From NCBI RefSeq assembly GCF_000017505.1, contig NC_009675.1:930001-994000 (forward strand): DNA of 64,000 nt, written 5' to 3'. This document shows positions 1 through 6,795 of the stretch, in pieces. The position numbers and the translations under genes are program-made. The notes under the pieces are model-generated. The model saw nothing but the letters and a program-made list of their open reading frames with translations. It did no database searches and was not told the DNA's origin. Positions within the stretch are counted from its first letter, which is position 1. Each line of letters begins with the position of its first letter. This DNA is from Anaeromyxobacter sp. Fw109-5 (lineage in GTDB: Bacteria > Myxococcota > Myxococcia > Myxococcales > Anaeromyxobacteraceae).

Positions 1-867
1 CGGCAGCGCGCGACGCCCGCCGCGCGGGAGCTCGCGCGGCGCCTGGAGGAGGCGGAGCCGGTCGAGGCGGCGCTCACGCTGCTCGCGTTCTTCGCGGAGG
101 AGGCGGGCGGCAGGGCCCCGGACGCGATCGCGCGCGCGGAGGGATGGGCGGCGACCTGGGAGCGGCTCCGCCCCGTGCTCCCGGAGGCGCAGGAGCTGCC
201 GCGGGTGCTCGGGCGGCTGCCGCGCCACCTCGTCCTCGGCGCCCGCGCGCACGGCGACGAGCTCGTCGCCGGCGTCCAGCTCGCCGAGCCGGAGCTGCTC
301 GCCGGCGTGCAGATCGCGCTCGAGCGGGAGGGGGTCGCCGCGCTCGGCCGCGAGGTGCTGGCGGCGCTCGGTCCGGAGGAGGCGTGCGAGGGCTGCGGGG
401 CGGAGGGCCCGGCGCGTCACCTCCTGCGCACCCGCGGCCTGGACGAGCGGCACGGGCTCGCCTGCGCGGGCTGCGGCGCGATCCTGCGGAGCTACTGGCG
501 CTACGGCGAGCTGGACGGCCTCGAGGCGCTCGCCCCGCACGCCCTCCGGCTGGGGCTCGTGGCCGAGGTGACGATCCAGCTGGCCGGGACCGCGATCGGT
601 TTCCAGCTGCTGCCCGCCCAGCGCGAGGCGCTCACCGCCGCGGCACTCCTGCGTCGCTTCGCCGACCTGTACCTCGTCGCGTACGACGTCGAGCTGGAGG
701 CGGGCGCGACATCGCTCGTCGCGGCGCGGGGAGGCGCATTGCCCATGTCGGCGCCTCTCCCGGCGGGCGCCAGGGTGCGCCTGGCGCTCGATCCCTCGGC
801 GGGCATGACCGCCGAGGCGCTGCTCGATCTGCTGCGGCACCGGATCGAGCGTCGCTTCCGGCCCTGA
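1..867 (+). CDS. 3' part of an unrecognised protein with two CXXC pairs
   Basis: The reading frame is open from the first base of the window, so the 5' end is missing; 288 residues are visible, ending at TGA 865-867. I do not recognise the family. The middle holds two paired-cysteine knuckles about 33 residues apart (CEGCG and CAGCG), which look like a small zinc ribbon of the CXXC-x(n)-CXXC type. The rest is Ala/Leu/Glu-rich and predicted soluble, with no signal or membrane segment in the part seen. Codon use matches the neighbouring genes, so this is a real gene and not a remnant. The function is unknown and the zinc ribbon is inferred from cysteine spacing only. Confidence 0.7.
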   Translation, partial: RQRATPAARELARRLEEAEPVEAALTLLAFFAEEAGGRAPDAIARAEGWAATWERLRPVLPEAQELPRVLGRLPRHLVLGARAHGDELVAGVQLAEPELLAGVQIALEREGVAALGREVLAALGPEEACEGCGAEGPARHLLRTRGLDERHGLACAGCGAILRSYWRYGELDGLEALAPHALRLGLVAEVTIQLAGTAIGFQLLPAQREALTAAALLRRFADLYLVAYDVELEAGATSLVAARGGALPMSAPLPAGARVRLALDPSAGMTAEALLDLLRHRIERRFRP

Positions 868-982
868 GCCCTTGGAGCCTTGGGGCACAGCCGAGCCCCC
901 TGCGGGCGTTCGTCCGGGCGGGCTGCGAGACTCGGTCGCGCTTACATCGATCTCACGGGGTTCGTGTCCACCGGGAGGGATC

Positions 983-1360
983 ATGAAGCGCTTCACCGCC
1001 ATCGCCGCAGCCCTGGTGCTGGGCATCGTCATCGGCTCGGCCCGGCGCTCGCTCGACGGGCAGCACGACCCCTGCGCGTCGTTCACCGTCGCCGGGATCC
1101 TGCAGGATCCCGAGCTCGCCCGGCAGTATTTCGGGGCGCTGCGCGGCGACGATTCGCGCGCGCGACAGCAGCTCGACGCGATGGTCGGCGAGCTGCGCGC
1201 GATGCACGGCTGTTCCGCCGCTTCCTCGAGCGAGGGGGCGTCCGGGGAGCCCTTCGCCCACCCTCCCGTCGCGCCGCGGCTGCCGCCCGGCCATCCGCCC
1301 ATCGAGGGCTCGCCCGCCCCCGTCTTCGGGCTGGAGCCGGGAAGCACGCTCACCATCTGA
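983..1360 (+). CDS. Small exported or membrane-anchored hypothetical protein
   Basis: 125 residues starting at an ATG with a GGGAGGGA ribosome site just upstream (about 972-979). The N-terminus is a short positive stretch (MKRF) followed by a hydrophobic run of about 16 residues (AIAAALVLGIVIG), typical of a signal peptide or one membrane anchor. The mature part has two cysteines (CASF and HGCSA), so a disulfide outside the cytoplasm is possible. The C-terminal 40 residues are rich in Pro, Gly and Ser and look disordered. I do not recognise the family. It stands alone between the truncated gene and the receiver gene. Confidence 0.6.
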   Translation: MKRFTAIAAALVLGIVIGSARRSLDGQHDPCASFTVAGILQDPELARQYFGALRGDDSRARQQLDAMVGELRAMHGCSAASSSEGASGEPFAHPPVAPRLPPGHPPIEGSPAPVFGLEPGSTLTI

Positions 1361-1455
1361 CCGACGACGAATCGCCTCGAGCGTCCGTCCTACCGACCGG
1401 CTCCCCATCGGAGTGCAGACTCCCGCCAGGGGCTCGCTGTATAACCCGGCGGTCC

Positions 1456-1848
1456 ATGGCCACGACGCACCGCTCCATCCTTCTCATCGAAGACGACTCC
1501 GGGATCCGCGACACCGTCGCCGAGTGCCTGGCGTCGGAGGGGTACGAGGTGGCGCCGGTCGAGAACGGGAGAGAGGCGCTCTCCTGGCTGAGGAACACCT
1601 CCCGGAGGAACACCGCCCGCCCCGACCTCATCATGGTGGACCTCGTCATGCCCGTGATGAATGGCGCCCAGTTCATCGAGGAGCTGCGCGGCGACGCGAG
1701 CCTCCGCGACATCCCCATCGTGCTGATGACGGCGGCCTCCCCATCGAGCGCGATGCCGCTCCCGCGCGCGGACGCCTACCTGGCGAAGCCCTTCGACCTC
1801 GGGGCGCTGCTCGACACGGTCGAGCGTCACTGCACCGCCGCCGCGTAG
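1456..1848 (+). CDS. Stand-alone response-regulator receiver (CheY-like)
   Basis: 130 residues that are almost entirely one receiver domain. The acidic pocket is the IEDDS stretch (E12, D13, D14), the phospho-acceptor is D62 in MVDLVMP, the Thr switch is in LMTAAS and the conserved Lys is in AKPF. There is no output domain, so it probably acts by protein-protein contact, like CheY or the single-domain receivers common in myxobacteria. No histidine kinase is adjacent, so the partner cannot be named. The start is ATG 1456. The stop lies 5 bp before the GTG start of the next gene, so the two may be co-transcribed. Confidence 0.85.
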   Translation: MATTHRSILLIEDDSGIRDTVAECLASEGYEVAPVENGREALSWLRNTSRRNTARPDLIMVDLVMPVMNGAQFIEELRGDASLRDIPIVLMTAASPSSAMPLPRADAYLAKPFDLGALLDTVERHCTAAA

Positions 1849-1853
1849 CGACC

Positions 1854-2897
1854 GTGCGCGTCCTCGTCACCGGCGCCACCGGCTTCCTGGGCGGCGCGGT
1901 GGCGCGCGAGCTGCTCGCGCGCGGCCACTCGGTGCGCGTGCTCGCGCGCGAGGGCTCCGACACCGCGCCCCTGCTCGAGGGTGCGGACGCACGGCTGGGC
2001 GAGCCCTCGTCACCGGCGCCCGAGATCGTCCGCGGCGACGCGCTCGACCCGGTGGCGGTCCGGGCGGCGCTGGCCGGCTGCGAGGCCGTCGTCCACGCCG
2101 CGGGGCTCGCCGGGTTCCGCGCGACGCGCGAGGCGCTCATGGCCGCGAACGCACGCACCGTGGAGGTGGTGCTCGGCGCCGCGCGGGACGCAGGGATCGG
2201 TCGCGCCGTGCTCACCTCCTCCACCGCAGTGCTCGGCGGGACCCGCACGCCGGCGATCGCGGACGAGGCCGCCGCTGGCGACGCGGAGGCGCTCGGGATC
2301 CCGTACTTCCTCTCCAAGCTCCACGGCGAGCGGGCGGCGCTGGCGCTCGCGGCGCGCGGCTTCCCCGTGGTGATCGTGCGCCCCGCGTACGTGCTCGGGC
2401 CCGGCGACGTCCACGGCTCGTCCGCCGCGACGCTCGTGGCGCTCGTCCGGCGGCGCATCCCGGCGTACGTCGAGGGCGGAGCGTCGTTCTGCGACGTGCG
2501 CGACGTCGCGCGCGGGCACGCCGAGGCGCTCGAGCGCGGCCGGCCGGGCGAGACGTACATCCTCGGCGGTCACAACCTGCGCGTCGGCGAGATGATCGCC
2601 CGCGTCGCCGCGCTCGCCGGGGTGAAGCCGCCGCCGCGCATCCCGGTCTCCGTCGCGCTCGGGGCGGCCACCCTGCAGGAGCTGGGCGCCCGCCTCCGCG
2701 GGGGCCGCGCGGCGATGACCCGCGAGCTCGTCCGCGCGGCCGCGCTGTACACCTTCGTGTCGAGCGCCAAGGCGGAGCGCGAGCTCGGCTACGCGATCCG
2801 GCCGTTCGACGAGATGGTGCGGGACACGCTGCGCTGGGCGATCGCGCACGCGCGGCTGCGGGCCGAGACGGCGGAGCTGCGGGCGATCGCGGGCTAG
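1854..2897 (+). CDS. NAD-dependent epimerase/dehydratase family protein
   Basis: 347 residues of an extended short-chain dehydrogenase fold. The N-terminus carries the Rossmann glycine motif GATGFLGG directly after a GTG start. The catalytic YXXXK appears as YFLSK near residue 152, with a Ser/Thr-rich strand (TSSTAV) in the expected place before it. This pattern fits NAD(P)-sugar epimerases, dihydroflavonol-4-reductase-like or 3-beta-HSD-like enzymes; the substrate cannot be read from sequence. The start is a GTG because the first residues (VRVLVTG) form the first strand of the fold. The gene ends 7 bp from the convergent CorC-type gene, with a hairpin over both stops. Confidence 0.85.
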   Translation: MRVLVTGATGFLGGAVARELLARGHSVRVLAREGSDTAPLLEGADARLGEPSSPAPEIVRGDALDPVAVRAALAGCEAVVHAAGLAGFRATREALMAANARTVEVVLGAARDAGIGRAVLTSSTAVLGGTRTPAIADEAAAGDAEALGIPYFLSKLHGERAALALAARGFPVVIVRPAYVLGPGDVHGSSAATLVALVRRRIPAYVEGGASFCDVRDVARGHAEALERGRPGETYILGGHNLRVGEMIARVAALAGVKPPPRIPVSVALGAATLQELGARLRGGRAAMTRELVRAAALYTFVSSAKAERELGYAIRPFDEMVRDTLRWAIAHARLRAETAELRAIAG

Positions 2898-2915
2898 GGC
2901 GCGCTCACGCGCCCT
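2896..2915. terminator. Bidirectional terminator-like hairpin over two convergent stops
   Basis: AGGGCGCG, loop CTCA, CGCGCCCT form a perfect 8-bp stem. It overlaps the stop codons of the epimerase gene (+) and the CorC-type gene (-). There is no T-tract, so termination would be by a GC hairpin alone; this is inference. Confidence 0.5.
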
Positions 2916-4236
2916 CGGACCCCTCGCCCTCCTCCGGCCGCGGCAGGCTCGGCCGCAGCCGGACGAGCCGCACCACTCGCGGCGAGGCGTCGACCACCTC
3001 GAGCTCGGTCCCGTCCTCGGCGCGCAGGCGCGTGCCGCGCTCGGGGACGGCGCCGGCGAGGGCGATGCACAGGCCGGCGACCGTCGAGTAGTCCTCGCCC
3101 TCGGGCAGGTCGAGCGAGAGGGCGCGGTTCACCTCGCGGATGGGGGCCTCGCCGCGGACCAGCGCGGCACCGTCCGCCTCGCGCTGCCAGAGCGCCTCGG
3201 GCTCCTCCGTCTCGCCGAAAATGTCGCCGACGAGCTCCTCCACCAGATCCTCCAGCGTGATGAGCCCGGCGACGCCGCCGTGCTCGTCCACCACCGCGGC
3301 GATCTGGGTCCGGCGGCGCTGCAGGTCGCGGAGCACGTGGACCGCCTTGGCCGCCTCGGGCACGAAGTGCACGGGGCGCAGCAGGTCGTCGAGGACGATG
3401 AGCTGCCGCTCCCAGGCGATCGCCGCGAGGTCCTTCGCCATGACGTAGCCGACGAGGTCGTCCAGCGAGCCGTCGTACACCGGCATGCGCGAGTGCCCCT
3501 CCTCGAGGAGCATGCGCTTCAGATCCTCCTGCGAGGCGTCGCGCGGCAGCGCGACGATGCGGCTCCGCGGCACCATCACCTCGCCGGCGGTGAGGTCACG
3601 GAACGCCAGCGCGCGCGAGGCGATCTCGGCGGTGGGCGCGTCGAGCGCGCCCGCGCGCCCCGCCTCGTCCACGAGCTGCTCGATCTCCTCCACGGACAGG
3701 CGCGCCTCCGTGAAGGTGGTGCGGTCCCCGAACGGCCTGAGGAGGAGGTTCGAGGACGTCGTGAGGAGCCACACGAGCGGCCGCGCGACCTGCGCGAGCC
3801 CCAGGAGCGGGCGCGCGGTGAGGAGCGCGTAGCGCTCGGCGGCCCGGAGCGCGATGGACTTCGGCACGAGCTCGCCCAGGACGAGCGAGAGGTACGAGAT
3901 GAAGGCGACGACGAGGCCGAGGGAGAGCGGGTCGGCGTAACGTCCGAGCCCGGGGATCCTCGCGACGGTCGGGGCGATGTGGCGGGCCAGGGACGCGCCG
4001 CCGAACGCGGCGGCGGTGGCGCCGATCACCGTGATGCCGATCTGGACGGTCGCGAGGAACTGCTCGGGCGCGTCGCGGAGGCGCTTGACCGCTCGCGCCG
4101 ACGAGCGCCCCTCCTCGACGAGCTGGGCGAGGCGCGTCTTCCGCAGGGCGATGACGGCGATCTCGGCGCCGGAGAAGACCCCGTTCGCGAGGACGAGGGC
4201 GAGGACGATGGCGAGCTCGACGAGGATCTCGTTCAG
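2905..4236 (-). CDS. CorC/HlyC family membrane protein (DUF21-CBS-CorC_HlyC), apparent CTG start
   Basis: 443 residues if it starts at CTG 4236. The N-terminal DUF21 domain (about 1-190) has hydrophobic segments and the family signatures GVFSGAE and LGELVPKS. A CBS pair follows (about 200-330; MVPRSRI, EDLVEELVGDI), then a C-terminal CorC_HlyC domain. The family is implicated in Mg2+/Co2+ efflux or membrane-ion homeostasis. The first ATG/GTG/TTG in frame is GTG 4029, which would delete about 70 conserved residues of DUF21. The frame is open back to TAG 4260-4258, and the only plausible initiator is CTG 4236, placed 7 nt after a strong GAGGAGG. The start is an inference; the family call is secure. 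Confidence 0.85.
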   Translation of the reverse strand: MNEILVELAIVLALVLANGVFSGAEIAVIALRKTRLAQLVEEGRSSARAVKRLRDAPEQFLATVQIGITVIGATAAAFGGASLARHIAPTVARIPGLGRYADPLSLGLVVAFISYLSLVLGELVPKSIALRAAERYALLTARPLLGLAQVARPLVWLLTTSSNLLLRPFGDRTTFTEARLSVEEIEQLVDEAGRAGALDAPTAEIASRALAFRDLTAGEVMVPRSRIVALPRDASQEDLKRMLLEEGHSRMPVYDGSLDDLVGYVMAKDLAAIAWERQLIVLDDLLRPVHFVPEAAKAVHVLRDLQRRRTQIAAVVDEHGGVAGLITLEDLVEELVGDIFGETEEPEALWQREADGAALVRGEAPIREVNRALSLDLPEGEDYSTVAGLCIALAGAVPERGTRLRAEDGTELEVVDASPRVVRLVRLRPSLPRPEEGEGSEGA

Positions 4237-4384
4237 GATCTGGCCTCCTCGGGAGGTCTACCACGCGATCCGTCGCCCTGCGGGCGTACCGCCGGCGGCG
4301 TCGCCCGGCAGGGGACTCGCGCGGAGCGGCCGCAAGCCATAGCCCAGAGTACCACCTGACGGGCCCTCTGACGCGGAGCGTCAC

Positions 4385-5527
4385 ATGCGCAGCGACCACG
4401 CGGGACCGCCCGCGGACGAGGCACCATTCCCCGCGCGGGCCGGTCCGGCCGAACGCCTTCGGCATCTGCTCCGCTACGCGGTGCTCGCGCCGTCGCGCCA
4501 CAACACTCAGCCGTGGCTGTTCGAGGTCGAGGGCGACGAGGTCCGCGTCTACGCGGATCACTCCCGCGCGCTCCCGTCCGCCGATCCGGACGGACGGCAG
4601 CTCCTCATGGCGTGCGGCGCGGCGCTCGTGAACCTGCGCATCGCCGCGCACCACTTCGGGCACGCGACCTCGTCGGAGATCCTCCCCGGCTACCGGCCGG
4701 ATGGGCTGGTCGCGCGGGTCCGGCTCGAGGAGCGCTGCGCGACCACGCCCGACGTGGAGGCGATGTTCCGCGCGATCCCGCTGCGGCGCACGAACCGGCT
4801 GCCGCTCGAGGGCAGGGAGCCGCCGGAGGGGCTCGTCACGGCGCTGCTCCGCGAGGCGCGCCGCGACCGCGTGTGGCTCCGCTCGATCGAGGAGCACCAG
4901 CGGCGCGCGGTCTCGGAGCTCGTGGCGGAGGGCGACAGGCTCCAGTGGGCGAGCGGGAAGTTCCGCGCCGAGCTCGCCGGCTGGACGCGGCCGAACGGCT
5001 CGTCCCGCCGCGACGGCATGCCCGGCTATTCCTACGGGATGAGCGACGCGGCGGCCTTCGTGCACCCGCTCGCCGTGCGGTTCGCGAGCGCCGGGAGGGC
5101 GGAGGCCGAGCGCGACCGGCGCAGGGCCCTCGTCAGCAAGGCGCTCCTCGTCCTGTCCACCGACGGCGACGGACAGGCGGAGTGGATCGCGGCGGGCGAG
5201 GCGCTGCAGCGCGTGCTCCTGCGCGCCACCTGCGCCGGCCTGTACGCGTCCTACTTCGCGCAGGCGGTCGAGGTCCCCGAGCTGCGCCAGCGCCTCGCCG
5301 AGACGCTCGGCGGGAGCGGCGCCCCGCAGATCATGCTCCGGCTCGGGTACGGCCTCGACGTCCGGCCGCCGCCGCGGCGCACCGTCGACGAGGTCCTCCG
5401 CAGGATCGAGGAGGCGCCTCCGCCGCCGCAGCCGCTCGCGGTGCGCGCTCCCCCGCTCGTGCTGCCGCGCTCGATCCCCGCCGCGAGCGCTCGGCCTCCC
5501 GATCACCCCGGTCCGGCGATCCGGTAG
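4385..5527 (+). CDS. Acg-family FMN-binding nitroreductase-like protein
   Basis: 380 residues with the nitroreductase-family N-terminus (YAVLAPSRHNTQPW, which contacts FMN) and the double-domain length of the Acg-type subgroup, in which one chain makes both halves of the pseudo-dimer. A SRHNTQPW motif near residue 40 and a RRTNR motif near residue 137 support this. Mycobacterial Acg is thought to sequester flavin rather than reduce substrates, so enzymatic activity is uncertain. The C-terminal tail is Pro-rich. The start is ATG 4385. The 3' end overlaps the convergent methyltransferase by 25 bp. Confidence 0.8.
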   Translation: MRSDHAGPPADEAPFPARAGPAERLRHLLRYAVLAPSRHNTQPWLFEVEGDEVRVYADHSRALPSADPDGRQLLMACGAALVNLRIAAHHFGHATSSEILPGYRPDGLVARVRLEERCATTPDVEAMFRAIPLRRTNRLPLEGREPPEGLVTALLREARRDRVWLRSIEEHQRRAVSELVAEGDRLQWASGKFRAELAGWTRPNGSSRRDGMPGYSYGMSDAAAFVHPLAVRFASAGRAEAERDRRRALVSKALLVLSTDGDGQAEWIAAGEALQRVLLRATCAGLYASYFAQAVEVPELRQRLAETLGGSGAPQIMLRLGYGLDVRPPPRRTVDEVLRRIEEAPPPPQPLAVRAPPLVLPRSIPAASARPPDHPGPAIR

Positions 5528-6747
5528 AGCCGCGTCCGCTCCGCCGCGCGCGCCGCGTGGAGCGGATCGGCGCGGTCCCGTGCGCGGGGATGGGTCGGGT
5601 GGGTCTCGCGGACGGCGCGGACCGCGAGCCCGGCGCGCGCCGCGAGCGCCTCGACGGCTCCCGCCGGCCGCAGCCCGAGCCGCTCGGCCAGATCGGACAC
5701 GACGATCCACGCCTCGCCGGCCGGCGCGAGCCGGGAGGGGAGGGCGGACACGAGCCGCTCCAGGAACCGGCCGCCGGGATCGTAGACGGCGCGCTCGAGC
5801 GGAGAGGCGGCCTCGCCGGGCAACCAGGGCGGGTTCGACACGACCAGGTCCGCGGGGCCGACCCCGTCCGGGAAGAGATCCGCCCTCACCACCTCGACGC
5901 GCTCCGCCAGGCCGAGCCGGGCGGCGTTCTCGCGCGCGCAGGCGACCGCCGCGGGCTCCACGTCGGTCGCGATGACCCGCGCGCCGGCGCGCGCGAGGAC
6001 GAGCGCGAGCACCCCCGTGCCGGTGCCGACCTCGATCACGCGCTTGCCGGCGACCGGCCACTCCGCCGCGGCGCTCGCGACGAGGTCGACGTACTCCCCG
6101 CGGACGGGGGCGTAGACGCCGTAGTGGGGGTGGAGGCGCGCCCCCAGCGCCGGGACGTCGACTCCGCGCCGCCGCCACTCGTGCGCGCCGACGATCCCGA
6201 GGAGCTCGCGCAGCGGCAGGAGCCCCGGCGACGCGGCCATCGGCCCCAGCGCCTCCTCGCAGGCGGCGGCCACGTCCGGGGCGCGCGCCAGCGCGACGCG
6301 CCAGCCCGCCTCGACCGGGACGACGAGCCGCGTGAGGAGCTCGTGCTCGAGCCGCTTCACCGCGCGCTCCACGCGGAAGGCGGCGGAGAGGTCGCCGCCC
6401 GTCCCGGCAGGCGAGCGCTCGGGTCGGTGCGCCTCCGAAGCCCCGCGGGCGGACCGTCTCGCGCCGTCCGCACCGGACGGGCCTGGCGGCCCCGACGGCG
6501 CGGGCGCGAGCCGGCGCGACATGGCGGTGAGGAGCTGTCGGGCGTTGTGGTAGTCGCCCGCGTAGACGAGGGCCTCGCCCCGCCGGGCCCGTGCGAGGGC
6601 CGCCGCGGCCTTGGTCCGATCGTCGACCGCGCCCGCGCGGGCGGGGGGAGGCACCAGGCCCGAGAGCCACGCCGCGCGCCGCTCGCCCGCGGGGGTCCGC
6701 CAGACCAGCTCGGGGGGCCGCCTCACGCCGGAAGCTCGCTGCGGCAC
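5503..6747 (-). CDS. Class I SAM-dependent methyltransferase with NPPW motif
   Basis: 414 residues. The C-terminal half is a Rossmann methyltransferase with motif I VIEVGTGTGVLALVLA, an acidic end of strand 2 (ATDVEPAA) and the amide/adenine-methylating signature NPPW. NPP(Y/W/F) enzymes modify glutamine, adenine or guanine nitrogens, as in PrmC, PrmB and RsmC, so an N-methyltransferase of protein or RNA is likely. The N-terminal 150 residues are not typical of PrmC and include a Pro/Ala/Gly-rich low-complexity stretch. The start is GTG 6747 (a second GTG at 6725 is possible). It is divergent from sucA with only 46 bp between. Confidence 0.75.
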   Translation of the reverse strand: MPQRASGVRRPPELVWRTPAGERRAAWLSGLVPPPARAGAVDDRTKAAAALARARRGEALVYAGDYHNARQLLTAMSRRLAPAPSGPPGPSGADGARRSARGASEAHRPERSPAGTGGDLSAAFRVERAVKRLEHELLTRLVVPVEAGWRVALARAPDVAAACEEALGPMAASPGLLPLRELLGIVGAHEWRRRGVDVPALGARLHPHYGVYAPVRGEYVDLVASAAAEWPVAGKRVIEVGTGTGVLALVLARAGARVIATDVEPAAVACARENAARLGLAERVEVVRADLFPDGVGPADLVVSNPPWLPGEAASPLERAVYDPGGRFLERLVSALPSRLAPAGEAWIVVSDLAERLGLRPAGAVEALAARAGLAVRAVRETHPTHPRARDRADPLHAARAAERTRLYRIAGPG

Positions 6748-6783
6748 CGTTCCACGGGGCGTCTCGCGACCGGCGAATTAAGT

Positions 6784-6795
6784 ATGTCGCGACAT
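6784..6795. promoter_or_regulatory. 12-bp palindrome touching the sucA start codon
   Basis: ATGTCGCGACAT is a perfect palindrome whose last two bases are the first two of the sucA ATG. A related half-site TCGCGAC also occurs at 6764-6770, 23 bp upstream of the same heptamer at 6787-6793. Both lie in the 46-bp divergent gap, so this may be an operator controlling sucA and the methyltransferase. The sequence is seen; the function is inference. Confidence 0.4.
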
